Assembly (NCBI RefSeq): GCF_001507335.1
Contig: NZ_LMAH01000001.1
Coordinates: 496,001 to 560,000, forward strand
Direction: 5' to 3'
DNA length: 64,000 nucleotides
Origin: Chryseobacterium sp. JAH
Lineage (GTDB): Bacteria; Bacteroidota; Bacteroidia; Flavobacteriales; Weeksellaceae
Part shown: positions 35,269 to 44,899 of the stretch, piece by piece
Position numbering within the stretch: the stretch's first letter is position 1
Layout: each line of letters begins with the position of its first letter
Notes under the pieces: model-generated
The model's input: the letters and a program-made list of their open reading frames with translations, nothing else
What the model was told of the DNA's origin: nothing
Database searches by the model: none
Translations under genes and position numbers: made by a program

Positions 35269-36360
35269 TTAAACATTAAATCTGAAGTGCATAATATCAC
35301 CGTCTTGTACGATGTATTCTTTTCCTTCAACAGAAAGCTTTCCAGCTTCTTTTACTTTAGCTTCTGTACCGTAGCTTACGTAATCATTGTACTTGATTAC
35401 TTCTGCACGGATGAATCCTTTCTCAAAATCTGTGTGAATAACTCCTGCAGCTTGAGGAGCCGTCCAGCCTTGTCCGATCGTCCAAGCTCTTACTTCTTTC
35501 ACTCCAGCGGTAAAATACGTTTGAAGTTTCAATAGATCGTAAGCTTTTCTGATCAAACGGTTAACTCCAGGTTCAGTTAAGCCTAATTCTTCCAGGAAAA
35601 TTTCTCTCTCTTCGAAAGTATCCAATTCGTTGATATCAGCTTCTATCTGAGCCGCCAGTACCACTACTTCAGCATTTTCTTTCTGAGCCATCTCTTCGAT
35701 CTTGGCAATCCATTCGTTTCCGTTTTTGATAGAATTTTCATCTACATTACAAACGTAAAGAACTGGTTTGTTCGTCAACAACTGAACATCTGATATAATT
35801 GATGCTGCAAAATCATCCATCGGGAATTCTCTTGCATTTTTTCCGTCTTCGATAAATTTTTCAAGATTGTGAAGAGTTTCATAAGTCAAAATATCTTCTT
35901 TCTTACCAGACTTGAAGAATTTTTTAGCTTTCTCAACTGCTTTTCCCACAGTTTCCAAATCTTTCAACTGAAGCTCGATGTCGATAATTTCTTTATCTCT
36001 CATCGGGTCTACAGAACCTTCAACGTGGATGATATTTCCGTTTTCGAAACATCTTAAAACATGAATAATCGCCTCGCACTCTCTAATGTTGGCCAAAAAC
36101 TGATTTCCTAAACCTTCACCTTTGCTCGCTCCTTTTACCAAACCGGCAATATCAACGATCTCTACAACAGCTGGCAAAACTCTTTCAGGGTTTACAAGTT
36201 TTTCAAGCTCAAATAATCTCTGATCCGGCACTGAAACTGTTCCTAAGTTAGGCTCAATCGTACAGAAAGGATAATTGGCTGATTGCGCTTTAGCATTGCT
36301 TAAGCAGTTAAAAAGAGTTGATTTACCTACGTTCGGTAAGCCTACGATTCCACACTTCAT
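35269..36360 (-). CDS. ychF: Redox-regulated ribosome-associated ATPase YchF (OLA1)
   Basis: A 363-residue OBG-family P-loop protein. It begins MKCGIVGLPNVGKSTLFNCL (G1), followed by PFCTIEPN, the G3 motif DIAGLVKGASKGEGLGNQFL, and a non-canonical G4 motif that explains ATP rather than GTP preference. A coiled-coil region follows, then the C-terminal TGS domain (QTYFTAGVKEVRAWTIGQGW, IHTDFEKGFIRAEV). YchF binds ribosomes and modulates translation and oxidative-stress responses. It is monocistronic. Confidence 0.95.
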   Translation of the reverse strand: MKCGIVGLPNVGKSTLFNCLSNAKAQSANYPFCTIEPNLGTVSVPDQRLFELEKLVNPERVLPAVVEIVDIAGLVKGASKGEGLGNQFLANIRECEAIIHVLRCFENGNIIHVEGSVDPMRDKEIIDIELQLKDLETVGKAVEKAKKFFKSGKKEDILTYETLHNLEKFIEDGKNAREFPMDDFAASIISDVQLLTNKPVLYVCNVDENSIKNGNEWIAKIEEMAQKENAEVVVLAAQIEADINELDTFEEREIFLEELGLTEPGVNRLIRKAYDLLKLQTYFTAGVKEVRAWTIGQGWTAPQAAGVIHTDFEKGFIRAEVIKYNDYVSYGTEAKVKEAGKLSVEGKEYIVQDGDIMHFRFNV

Positions 36361-36501
36361 AACGAAATTTTATTTTATTAATGTTATGCAACCTTCCGGT
36401 AACATATTTTATATCGCTTTTGGCAATTGGCTTTGCGCTTTTTGCTTATTACAAATAAAGGTGTGCAAAGATAGTAATTTTAGGGTGATTTTCATAATAA
36501 A

Positions 36502-36529
36502 AAAATCTGCCAAGTAAATGACAGATTTT
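36502..36529 (-). terminator. Terminator of the ferritin gene
   Basis: AAAATCTG (36502-36509) pairs with CAGATTTT (36522-36529); a T-run follows on the minus strand. Confidence 0.65.
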
Positions 36530-36556
36530 CAGAAATAATATTTTATCGTTGTGTTT

Positions 36557-37108
36557 TTATGGGTTTGCTCCTGTAGCGTTTTGCGCAAGCTCTGCATCAT
36601 CCGGAAGTGTTTCCAATGTTTTATCTAGTGTGAACAGAGATTCGTCGCTTGCTCTGTCTCCACCGGCAATTTTTAATTTATCAATTAAATTCATTGCAAA
36701 TGTTTCTTCCTCGATTTGTTCTTTTACAAACCACTGTAGGAAATTCCATGAAGCCCAGTCTTTTTCTTCGAAAGCAATGTTTACCAAATTGTAAATTGCT
36801 GTTGTATTGTCTACCTCATGTTTAAAAACTAAATCAAAACAGTCCGTTAAACTTGTTGGCTCCTGACCTGGCGAAGATAACGCAGTAATTGTTGGTTTTC
36901 CTCCTCTGTTGAGTACATACTGCATAAATTTCACGGCATGATCTCTTTCCTCCTGAGCATGACGGAAAAGAAAGTTTGAAATTCCACCATACCCTTTGTC
37001 TGCAGCCCATATTCCGTAAGAAAAATAAACTCTTGACTGTAAATCTTCGGTATTCATCTGGTCGCTTAGCGCTTGCTCCAGTCTTGGTGAAAGTCTGTTG
37101 GTATTCAT
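36557..37108 (-). CDS. ftnA: Ferritin (bacterial non-haem type)
   Basis: A 183-residue four-helix-bundle ferritin that oxidises Fe(II) and stores the mineral in a 24-subunit shell. Ferroxidase ligands are visible: Glu in MNTEDLQSRVYFSYG, Glu and His in HAQEERDHAVKFMQYV, and Glu/Gln in VKEQIEEETFAMNLIDKL. The C-terminal tail after the last helix is longer than in E. coli FtnA and acidic. No haem-ligand methionine of bacterioferritin type is evident. The gene stands alone between terminators. Confidence 0.93.
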   Translation of the reverse strand: MNTNRLSPRLEQALSDQMNTEDLQSRVYFSYGIWAADKGYGGISNFLFRHAQEERDHAVKFMQYVLNRGGKPTITALSSPGQEPTSLTDCFDLVFKHEVDNTTAIYNLVNIAFEEKDWASWNFLQWFVKEQIEEETFAMNLIDKLKIAGGDRASDESLFTLDKTLETLPDDAELAQNATGANP

Positions 37109-37252
37109 AATGTATATTTTTTAGTGTTTGTTATTTAAATGATACAAAAATGATTCCGATAGCGCACGACCACTTTTTAAATGATTTTTGAATTATTTAA
37201 TTTATTACTATTCAATGTATTAACAAAATAATTTATAGTGAGTCTAAAATAG

Positions 37253-37281
37253 AAAAGCCAGCTCTATATTTTGAGCTGACT
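37253..37281 (-). terminator. Terminator-like hairpin after the GH10-like gene
   Basis: CAGCTC (37259-37264) and GAGCTG (37273-37278) pair, extended imperfectly. It lies about 125 bases past the stop of the minus-strand gene, and a T-rich stretch follows on that strand. Confidence 0.5.
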
Positions 37282-37336
37282 TTGAATTACCTTTTTGTTG
37301 AACTATTAAGTTCTATTTAATTGATAAGATTATTAA

Positions 37337-37374
37337 GAGATTCTTCATTACACTTCGGTTCATTCAGAATAACA
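37337..37374. repeat. Degenerate dispersed intergenic repeat
   Basis: AGATTCTTC...ACTTCGG...CATTCAGAAT resembles a degenerate member of the AGATTCCTTCGGAATGACA-type repeat seen at 61366-61384. Confidence 0.35.
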
Positions 37375-37403
37375 GCAAAAATTACTCAAATCCTCCCCCA
37401 ATT

Positions 37404-39005
37404 CTATTTTACTTTCTTCGCCATATAGTCACTTTCATTCCCCAATCGGTCAATCGCTTTGATGGCAATCGCATTAAGGATTTTGCCATCTTTGCTTTTT
37501 GGAATTTCTTTTGAAAGGTTTTCGAGAGTTAAGATTTCAGTTTCCCAAACTCCATTGTATTGTGTGAAAAGTACCCATTGGAAAACATTTCCAATATTTT
37601 TTGCACTCCAGCTTGTCTGAATAGTAATTCCATTATCGTTTGTAAATAAAGTCGGTTTTTCTAATGGAATTGATTTAATCCATGGACTTTTCGGAGTCAA
37701 GGCTCTATCTTTATACGGTCCGTTTTTCAAAGTCGGGAGCATATTTGAGTTTTTCGTTAAACCCGCAATACTCCAATGGATTTCGCCGGCGTCGTTTGCC
37801 AGAATCTGTCTAGTCAATTCAACCTGGTTTTTTATTTCTGTCGGACGGTCTGACACTTTAATTTCAACCGTATTCAGTCCTGGCCAAAGATGACGGTTCA
37901 TGGTGTTTTCAGATTTCCACCAGTTTAAAAGGGCATTGAAAGACTGACCTTTTGATTCAATCGGCCAGTATAACTGAGGCGAGAAATAATCTACCCAGCC
38001 TTTATTGAGCCATAACTTGGCATCAGCGTACAATTCGTCATACTGCGAAGATCCCACCACACCTTCAGGAAACCCGGGTTTCCAAATCCCAAAAGGACTG
38101 ATCCCGAAACGGACGTGGTTTTTCTCGGCGTGAATTTCCTTATAAATTCTTTCCACAAACTGATTCACCTGATCTCTTCTCCAATCGGCTCTCGAAAGTG
38201 TGCCGCCCGAACTTAAATATTTATTCCAACTCGCATTATCGGGAAAATCTGCCCCTCTGTTATAGGTTGCATAGGGATAAAAATAATCATCAAAATGAAT
38301 GGCATCCAGATCATATCGCTTCACCAAATCTTTGACGACATTTGAAACATGTCCTTGTGTTCTGGGATCCGCAGGATCAAACCAGTACATCCCATTTTTT
38401 AACTTAACGGTAATTTCCGACAGTTTATTCACCATCGATTGATTAGAAACAGCTCCGCCGTTAGAATGATGCGCCCTGTAAGGATTTAACCAAACATGAA
38501 GCTCCATTCCCCTTTTATGGGATTCTTCAATCCAAAACTGCAAAGGATCATAGTTCGGATAAGGAGGTTCACCTGTTTTCCCGGTGAGGAAGTAAGACCA
38601 AGGTTCTAACTCACTTGTATACAAAGCATCTGCCGACGGACGGGCCTGAAAAATCACTGCATTAAAATTGTTTTCCTGAAGCATATTCAACATACTGATG
38701 GCTTCAGCTTTCTGCTGATCAACCGATAAATTATTTCTTGAGGGCCAGTTGATATTGGCTACACTTGCAACCCATGCACCACGAAATTCACGATTGATAG
38801 CAGGAAGATTCACTTTAAAATCTTCTTCCACAGTTTTTGGAACTATGGGATTGTTAATCACTAAAGAATCAGCAGGCTTAGCTTTTAATTTTGTCTCCTT
38901 ATATGTATTTTTAGATGTGGCCGTACTTTTCTTTACAGCACACGCACTGCTGAATGAGGCGAAAAAGCCCAGCAACACTATCATTTTTATTTTATCAATC
39001 TTCAT
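37404..39005 (-). CDS. GH10-like glycoside hydrolase lipoprotein (YngK/GHL10 type)
   Basis: A 533-residue protein with a lipoprotein signal (MKIDKIKMIVLLGFFASFSSAC; Cys22 is the acylation site). The TIM-barrel domain opens with FRGAWVASVANINWPSR, then FNAVIFQARPSADALYTSEL, RGMELHVWLNPYRAHH, YDLDAIHFDDYFYPY and WVDYFSPQLYWP. These are hallmarks of the GHL10/DUF187 family. A fibronectin-like C-terminal segment follows (PTLFTNDNGITIQTSWSAKN). In other bacteria relatives act on peptidoglycan-like or glucuronic-acid-containing polymers. Probably surface-anchored; substrate unknown. Confidence 0.88.
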   Translation of the reverse strand: MKIDKIKMIVLLGFFASFSSACAVKKSTATSKNTYKETKLKAKPADSLVINNPIVPKTVEEDFKVNLPAINREFRGAWVASVANINWPSRNNLSVDQQKAEAISMLNMLQENNFNAVIFQARPSADALYTSELEPWSYFLTGKTGEPPYPNYDPLQFWIEESHKRGMELHVWLNPYRAHHSNGGAVSNQSMVNKLSEITVKLKNGMYWFDPADPRTQGHVSNVVKDLVKRYDLDAIHFDDYFYPYATYNRGADFPDNASWNKYLSSGGTLSRADWRRDQVNQFVERIYKEIHAEKNHVRFGISPFGIWKPGFPEGVVGSSQYDELYADAKLWLNKGWVDYFSPQLYWPIESKGQSFNALLNWWKSENTMNRHLWPGLNTVEIKVSDRPTEIKNQVELTRQILANDAGEIHWSIAGLTKNSNMLPTLKNGPYKDRALTPKSPWIKSIPLEKPTLFTNDNGITIQTSWSAKNIGNVFQWVLFTQYNGVWETEILTLENLSKEIPKSKDGKILNAIAIKAIDRLGNESDYMAKKVK

Positions 39006-39071
39006 TTTTTGACAGACTATTTAATTATGATTTTAAAAATTCAAGATAACAAAATTTATTATATTTCCATA

Positions 39072-39097
39072 AAAAAGCCTCGAAAATCGAGGCCTTT
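39072..39097 (-). terminator. Terminator of typA
   Basis: GCCTCGA (39077-39083) pairs with TCGAGGC (39087-39093) around AAA and is followed by six T on the minus strand. Confidence 0.8.
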
Positions 39098-39120
39098 TAT
39101 TAATATATTTTAGAATGAAA

Positions 39121-40929
39121 TTAAGCTTTCGCTCCTCTCTCAATTCTTTTTCTTTCTTCTTCAGAAAGTACTTTCTTTCTCATTCTGATAAAGTTTGGAG
39201 TCACCTCGATCGCTTCGTCAGACTGGATGTACTCCATACATTCTTCAAGAGAGAACAAGATTTTTGGTGCTACACCTGTATCTTTATCTTTACCTGAAGC
39301 TCTCATGTTATTCAACTGCTTAGCTTCAACGATGTTTACAACTAAATCTCCCGGCTTATTTTGCTCACCGATCACCATACCTGCATAGATCTCCTCGCCC
39401 GGATCAACATAGAACTTACCTCTATCTTGTAATTTAGCAATAGAATATTCTGTAGCCGGCCCTTGAGTTTTGCTGATCAATACTCCGTTGCTTCTTCCAG
39501 GAATCGCACCTTTGAAAGGCTTGTATTCTGTGAAACGGTGTGCCATAATAGCTTCACCAGCAGTAGCAGTCAACATCTGAGAACGCAATCCGATCAAACC
39601 TCTAGAAGGAATTTCGAATTCTAAGTGCTGCATTTCACCTTTAGTTTCCATAATGTGAAGATCACCTTTTCTCTGAGTTGCCAGATCGATTACTCTTGAA
39701 GCAAATTCTTCAGGAACATCTACAACTAAAGACTCATAAGGCTCCAGTTTTTGTCCGTTTTCATCTTCTCTCAAGATAACCTGTGGCTGTCCGATGGTCA
39801 TTTCATACCCTTCTCTTCTCATTGTTTCAATTAAAACTGATAAGTGAAGAATACCTCTACCGAATACCAAGAATGTATTTGCATCACCAGTCTGCTCAAC
39901 TCTCAATGCTAAGTTTTTCTCTAATTCTTTAGTCAATCTTTCTTTCAGGTGGTTTGAAGTAACAAACTTACCGTCTTTACCAAAGAAAGGTGAATTGTTG
40001 ATTGAGAACGTCATGTTCAACGTAGGCTCATCAATTGAAGTTCTTGGCAATGGCTCAGGATTTTCAAGATCTACGAAAGAATCTCCAATCTGGAAAGCAT
40101 CGAAACCTACTACAGCACAGATATCCCCAGCTTTTACTTCAGAAACTTTTTTCTTTCCAAGACCTTCGAAAACGTACAATTCTTTTACTTTTCCTTTCAG
40201 TATTTTACCGTCAGCTTGCGCCAAACCGATCCATTGAGATTCTTTGATTTCACCTCTGATTACTTTCCCAATTGCAATTCTTCCTAAGAAAGAAGAGAAA
40301 TCTAGAGAAACAATCTGCATCTGCAAGTTACCTTCCTCCACTTTAGGCTCAGGTACATATTGTAAGATCCCGTCTAATAATGGGAAAATGTTTTCAGTTT
40401 CTTCTAATGAAGTGTTGAACCAACCTTGTTTAGAAGAACCGTAGAATGTTGGGAAATCCAACTGCTCCTCAGTAGCTTCAAGATTAAAGAACAAATCAAA
40501 TACCTGATCGTGAACTTCTTCAGGACGACAGTTTGGTTTATCAACTTTATTGATAACTACCAAAGGTCTAAGACCTAATTCCAAAGCTTTCTGCAATACG
40601 AATCTTGTCTGAGGCATTGGTCCTTCGAACGCATCTACCAACAAGATTACACCGTCTGCCATTTTAAGAACTCTCTCTACCTCACCACCGAAATCGGCGT
40701 GACCAGGAGTGTCGATAACGTTGATTTTAACGTCTTTATAGGTAACAGAAATATTTTTTGACAAAATGGTAATCCCCCTTTCTCTTTCAAGATCGTTGTT
40801 ATCCATTATTAATTCTCCACTTTCCTGATTTTCTCTGAAAATGTTTGTAGCATGAATAATCTTATCAACCAAAGTAGTTTTACCGTGGTCAACGTGTGCG
40901 ATAATCGCAATATTTCTAATGTTTTGCAT
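39121..40929 (-). CDS. typA: Translational GTPase TypA/BipA
   Basis: A 602-residue ribosome-associated GTPase. G1 is AHVDHGKTTLVDKI, the switch I/G2 region is ERERGITILSKN, G3 is DTPGHADFGGEV and G4 is VINKVDKP. An EF-Tu-like domain II, two EF-G-like alpha/beta domains and the BipA-specific C-terminal domain (EFEIPSRGLIGLRSQMLT, AHRFTEYKPFKG) follow. TypA binds 70S ribosomes at the A site and supports 50S assembly and stress adaptation. Length and motifs match the family completely. Confidence 0.96.
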   Translation of the reverse strand: MQNIRNIAIIAHVDHGKTTLVDKIIHATNIFRENQESGELIMDNNDLERERGITILSKNISVTYKDVKINVIDTPGHADFGGEVERVLKMADGVILLVDAFEGPMPQTRFVLQKALELGLRPLVVINKVDKPNCRPEEVHDQVFDLFFNLEATEEQLDFPTFYGSSKQGWFNTSLEETENIFPLLDGILQYVPEPKVEEGNLQMQIVSLDFSSFLGRIAIGKVIRGEIKESQWIGLAQADGKILKGKVKELYVFEGLGKKKVSEVKAGDICAVVGFDAFQIGDSFVDLENPEPLPRTSIDEPTLNMTFSINNSPFFGKDGKFVTSNHLKERLTKELEKNLALRVEQTGDANTFLVFGRGILHLSVLIETMRREGYEMTIGQPQVILREDENGQKLEPYESLVVDVPEEFASRVIDLATQRKGDLHIMETKGEMQHLEFEIPSRGLIGLRSQMLTATAGEAIMAHRFTEYKPFKGAIPGRSNGVLISKTQGPATEYSIAKLQDRGKFYVDPGEEIYAGMVIGEQNKPGDLVVNIVEAKQLNNMRASGKDKDTGVAPKILFSLEECMEYIQSDEAIEVTPNFIRMRKKVLSEEERKRIERGAKA

Positions 40930-41286
40930 GAATGATTTTTACGGGTGCGAAATTAGTGATTTTTAATGAATTAACCATAAAAACTTTTATTAATTAACAA
41001 ATTCATAATGAGAAAGCTGTGATTCTGACATGAGTAATGAGTAATAAATAATGGGTAATAAATAGTTGTTTCAGTACATTAATATTGAGGATTTCCGATT
41101 TTTTTTTAAAATATATAGGCTGAAAATAGTTTCGCGACAGCTTTGATGCTTTAATCAGGACTTTAAAAAAAGTTTGCCGATTTTGAAAATTATTTGTTTT
41201 TCTAAGACTCTACAGAATAAGAATAATTCCTTTAACCATTTGACACTTTACGGAAGATTTAAACAAAGTAGCTGAAAAATAAAATT
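40930..41286. other. Gene-free stretch upstream of typA
   Basis: AT-rich sequence without a credible open frame. It holds short direct repeats of the form TAATGAGTAATAAATAATGG near 41032-41065. No structured RNA or clear promoter was recognised. Confidence 0.4.
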
Positions 41287-41316
41287 AAAAAAGACTCAGA
41301 TCAACAGATCTAAGCC
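41287..41316 (-). terminator. Terminator of the PfpI-like gene
   Basis: GACTCAGATC (41293-41302) pairs with GATCTAAGCC (41307-41316), with two G:U pairs, around a 4-base loop. Six T follow on the minus strand. Confidence 0.75.
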
Positions 41317-41342
41317 TTTATCTATATTCATCTTCAATTTGA

Positions 41343-41891
41343 TTACCTATTCTGATCTTCATTTTTACCTTCACTGATTTCTTCAACCAGTTTGGCATTG
41401 AAGGCTGGAAGATCTTTTGGAGTTCTGCTTGTCACCAAGCCGTTATCTACCACTACCTCAACATCTTCCCATGCCGCACCAGCATTTTTTAAATCCTGAC
41501 TGATAGAATCTACTGACGTTACTTTTCTGCCTTCAATAACTTTGGCATTAATTAAAATCTGGGGACCGTGACAAATCGCCGCCACCGGTTTGTGTTGACT
41601 GAAAAAGTCTTTTACAAAGCTCAAAGCCTTTTCGTTGGTTCTCAGTTGATCGGGATTGATTACACCACCAGGCAAAACCAAAGCATCATAATCAGACGCA
41701 GAAACCTCATCTAAAGTTTTATCAACATTGTATTCCTTTCCCCAGTCTTTTTCTGCCCATGCTTTAATCGTTCCCGCTTCCGGACTGACGATATGAGCTG
41801 TCCAGCCATGTTGTTCTAAGTATTCTTTAGGAGATTTCAATTCGCTTTCTTCGAATCCGTGTGTTGACAAAATTGCAATTTTCTTTGACAT
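41343..41891 (-). CDS. DJ-1/PfpI-family glutamine-amidotransferase-like protein
   Basis: A 182-residue protein of the type-1 glutamine amidotransferase fold. It begins KKIAILSTHGFEESELKSPK with the conserved Glu. It has DALVLPGGVINPDQLR and the nucleophile elbow PVAAICHGPQILINA with Cys as the likely active residue. These match the general stress protein (YhbO/YraA-like) branch of PfpI, which has reported protease, chaperone or deglycase-like activity in other species. It is monocistronic and ends with a charged tail. Confidence 0.9.
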   Translation of the reverse strand: MSKKIAILSTHGFEESELKSPKEYLEQHGWTAHIVSPEAGTIKAWAEKDWGKEYNVDKTLDEVSASDYDALVLPGGVINPDQLRTNEKALSFVKDFFSQHKPVAAICHGPQILINAKVIEGRKVTSVDSISQDLKNAGAAWEDVEVVVDNGLVTSRTPKDLPAFNAKLVEEISEGKNEDQNR

Positions 41892-41995
41892 AATATTTTG
41901 TTTTTTGGTGTTATGCCATTAACTAAGAAAATATAATGCCGTTGCATATAGTTGTGGTATATAAATAATGTTAAAATACAGAAGCTTTTGGTTCG

Positions 41996-42331
41996 TTAAT
42001 TTTTGATTTTGACACTATCGAAAAAACTACTCCATTCTAAAGATTTATCGTCTAGCCTCTTCCCAAAGCTTCCAACATACCAATTCCAATATCCAGCCAA
42101 AACAAAAAGCTGCAACACAACAATTCCACCCCATTTGATTAAAAAACTCCCCTTCGACACTTTATGTCTGCAAATTATCATCGCCAAAAATGCTCCAATC
42201 GTTCCGCCAAAAAAAGTCAAGATCAATAGAAAGGACTCAGAAATTCTTCTCTTGTGCCTAATTGATTTCCATTTATCCACAGCGAAGGTCACGAACGTGA
42301 TCAGATTGATCATTAAAAGTAGGTACAACAT
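41996..42331 (-). CDS. DUF1294 membrane protein
   Basis: A protein of 111 residues from the preferred ATG at 42331 (MLYLLLMINLITFVTFAVDK). The frame extends to 42427, but that would run into the upstream region of the divergent gene and adds unconserved sequence. The DUF1294 pattern is clear: FAVDKWKSIRHKRRISESFL, then FFGGTIGAFLAMIICRHKVS, then a final membrane helix. It is a small integral membrane protein of unknown function; relatives are sometimes fused to cold-shock domains. A -7-like TATTTTTG lies upstream of the chosen start. Confidence 0.82.
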   Translation of the reverse strand: MLYLLLMINLITFVTFAVDKWKSIRHKRRISESFLLILTFFGGTIGAFLAMIICRHKVSKGSFLIKWGGIVVLQLFVLAGYWNWYVGSFGKRLDDKSLEWSSFFDSVKIKN

Positions 42332-42394
42332 TACGGCAAATCTAAAACAAAAATAAATATCAGAAATATACAACATCCACCTACTGTCAATTGA

Positions 42395-42787
<393 letters not shown>

Positions 42788-43139
42788 TTGCTTTAGGTAT
42801 TGCGAGCGAAGCTGCGCAATCTCATCAACAATAACAACCCTATCAAGGTTCATCAGCGCATTAAAAAAAGTAATTGCTAATGAAGCTGCGCAATCTCACC
42901 CTCTATCCAACATCCCGATACAAGTACGTAATCAATTGCAGAAAGAAGATACAAATATTTTTGAACAGAGGCAGTTTTAGACCATTTCCATATTGTCATT
43001 TTAATCTCAAAATAAAGAATCTGTTTTATTATTGAAATTATTTAAGGTAATCATTTAATGATTCTTAATAAAAAATTTGATTTTAACAGTTTTTTACGTT
43101 AATTTGTTTTAACAATTCTTTAACAGATACACCGTATAT
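42788..43139. repeat. Gap with two copies of a GAAGCTGCGCAATCTCA repeat
   Basis: The 17-base sequence occurs at 42808-42824 and again at 42882-42898. The first copy lies in a short hairpin, ATTGCG (42799-42804) with CGCAAT (42815-42820). This looks like a dispersed intergenic repeat. The rest of the gap is AT-rich without a gene. Confidence 0.55.
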
Positions 43140-43895
43140 ATGCTACCAGAAATACAAGGTCTTCACGATGTTTGGCTTACTAACCGCACAGTAAAAAATA
43201 CGAAATCACATCAAATATCCTTTGATGATCTGACCAATTCAATTATAAGTACAGGACCTTTTTCATTTTATATAATTGATTTTTTTGACATGTCGCTGTC
43301 ACATATAAGCTCTTCTTTATATGACATGCATGGATTCATACCCGAGACAATCACATTTGATGATGTTTTGGGTGCAATTCATCCAGACGATGTTGAATTT
43401 GTAATAAAAGCTGAAGCTTTTTTGACGAAATTTTTTTATGAAAATGTGGGCCGAGAAAAATTGTTAACATATAAAATAAGTTATTGCCATAGAGCCAGAT
43501 TAGAAAACGGAGAATATGCATTGTTTAATCACCAGGCTTTGATGCTTACCATGGATGATAGTGGAGGCTATGGAAAATCATTAAACATTCATACTCGCAT
43601 CGACCATTTAAGTAATTTTAATACGTATAAAATTTCACTTATAGGACTCAATGGTGAACCCTCATTTATGAATTTAAGCCTTGATGAAGAAAATCAGGAT
43701 TTAAGAGAGTTTTCTAAAAGAGAAATTGATATCATCAAATTGCTGGCTAATGGCTTAAACAATAATGAAATTGCTGAAAAACTTTTCATAAGCCCATTAA
43801 CCGTAAAAAAACACCGTACCAATATTTTGACAAAATCTGATTCGAAAAATACAGTTCAGCTCATAAAAAAATGTATTCTTCAAGGAATAATTTAG
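43140..43895 (+). CDS. LuxR-type transcriptional regulator with PAS-like N-terminal domain
   Basis: A 251-residue protein. The C-terminal 65 residues form a LuxR/GerE helix-turn-helix: FSKREIDIIKLLANGLNNNE, then IAEKLFISPLTVKKHRTNIL. The N-terminal part (FYIIDFFDMSLSHISSSLYD, ITFDDVLGAIHPDDVEFVIK) resembles the PAS-like sensor common in Flavobacteriia orphan LuxR regulators. There is no receiver domain or phospho-acceptor site, so it is not a classical response regulator. It is monocistronic and its signal is unknown. Confidence 0.82.
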   Translation: MLPEIQGLHDVWLTNRTVKNTKSHQISFDDLTNSIISTGPFSFYIIDFFDMSLSHISSSLYDMHGFIPETITFDDVLGAIHPDDVEFVIKAEAFLTKFFYENVGREKLLTYKISYCHRARLENGEYALFNHQALMLTMDDSGGYGKSLNIHTRIDHLSNFNTYKISLIGLNGEPSFMNLSLDEENQDLREFSKREIDIIKLLANGLNNNEIAEKLFISPLTVKKHRTNILTKSDSKNTVQLIKKCILQGII

Positions 43896-44025
43896 CCTTT
43901 CAAAAACCAAAAATACTCCAAAAGTGCTATTTTTTCAGATTGAAACTTATGCTAATTTTGATTAATGTAAAGAGACTACAACCAGCCTATGCCTTTAAAT
44001 AAAAGACTTTTGTACTCTTAAAAAA

Positions 44026-44127
44026 ATGATTGAAGAGGCTAAAGTTGAAGAAGAGAAATTTACAAACAACTTGAAAAATACGAAATCAACAACAAAACAA
44101 ATGAGAAAAAAGATATATCAAAACTGA
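44026..44127 (+). CDS. Possible 33-residue Lys/Glu-rich peptide
   Basis: A short open frame, MIEEAKVEEEKFTNNLKNTK and onward, ends just before the next gene. It has a coding-like composition and would form a charged helix, but length and lack of a ribosome-binding site make it uncertain. It could be the remnant of a larger gene. Confidence 0.25.
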   Translation: MIEEAKVEEEKFTNNLKNTKSTTKQMRKKIYQN

Positions 44128-44173
44128 TATCACTTCGAAGAAACAAATAGATAACAATAAAAACCAAAAAACT

Positions 44174-44620
44174 ATGAAAACCTTTATTACTCTTTTATTC
44201 TCGCTAATGATGATAAGTTCAGTGAATGCTCAAAATAAGCAAGAAACTCTTAAATGGTTAAATAAACACAAGAAATACATTACTATGGTTAACCCAAGTG
44301 GTTATAGCAGTGAGAATTTCAAAGTGGAAATGACAGAAAGTTTCATTAGCGCGGTAAGCAAAATCGACGGAGAAAAATATGAGACTAAACTTTATTGGTC
44401 AGAAATAAAAAAAACAATGTTGGGTTTGATTGAAGGCGAAAATGGTTATGTCACACTAAATACGGAGAATGAGGAATTATTTGCTCCGTCAATTACTCTA
44501 TATTTATCCAATTACAGCACAGAAATGCGAGAGAAATTAACACGAATGGCTAATCTGAGTGGTACAGACGTAATGATGCAAACATTAGATATTAGAGGAA
44601 AATCGTTATTCGGAAATTGA
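44174..44620 (+). CDS. Exported protein of unknown function
   Basis: A 148-residue protein with signal peptide MKTFITLLFSLMMISSVNAQ. The mature part starts NKQETLKWLNKHKKYITMVN and has beta segments ENFKVEMTES and GYVTLNTENE. It has no cysteine and no membrane helix. I recognise no family. It is a single gene between the LuxR-type regulator and tex, with a GC-rich hairpin at 44857-44880 downstream. Confidence 0.7.
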   Translation: MKTFITLLFSLMMISSVNAQNKQETLKWLNKHKKYITMVNPSGYSSENFKVEMTESFISAVSKIDGEKYETKLYWSEIKKTMLGLIEGENGYVTLNTENEELFAPSITLYLSNYSTEMREKLTRMANLSGTDVMMQTLDIRGKSLFGN

Positions 44621-44856
44621 ATAATGCTACGAAAAAACATTGGTCGTATTGTTTTATTTTACAAAGTTACCACACCCAATCAAATTCGTTCCTAAGTATA
44701 TTTCATGTCAATCAGTTTTTTATATTTATAATAAGCAGAAAAAAATATCCATAATAAGTGACTACATATTGTGTTTGATATTTTTATTATACATTTGTAT
44801 TAATAATTTTGAAAAGCAATTCACAATAAGGATTTTTCCTGTGTGAAAACATTTCA

Positions 44857-44880
44857 AGGGCGGGGCAACTCGCCTTTTTT
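44857..44880 (+). terminator. Short GC hairpin with T-run before tex
   Basis: GGCG (44859-44862) pairs with CGCC (44871-44874) around GGGCAACT, followed by six T. It lies 20 bases before the tex start and may end upstream transcription or attenuate tex. The stem is short. Confidence 0.45.
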
Positions 44881-44899
44881 CATGTAATACCTACAAGAT

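Noticed and set aside
44026..44127. Treating the 33-residue peptide as a definite gene
   Set aside because: Too short, no promoter or conservation evidence; kept only as a low-confidence feature.
44640..44846. 68-residue hydrophobic open frame between the exported-protein gene and tex
   Set aside because: Low-complexity AT-rich sequence with atypical composition, no promoter and no recognisable motif; most likely chance.
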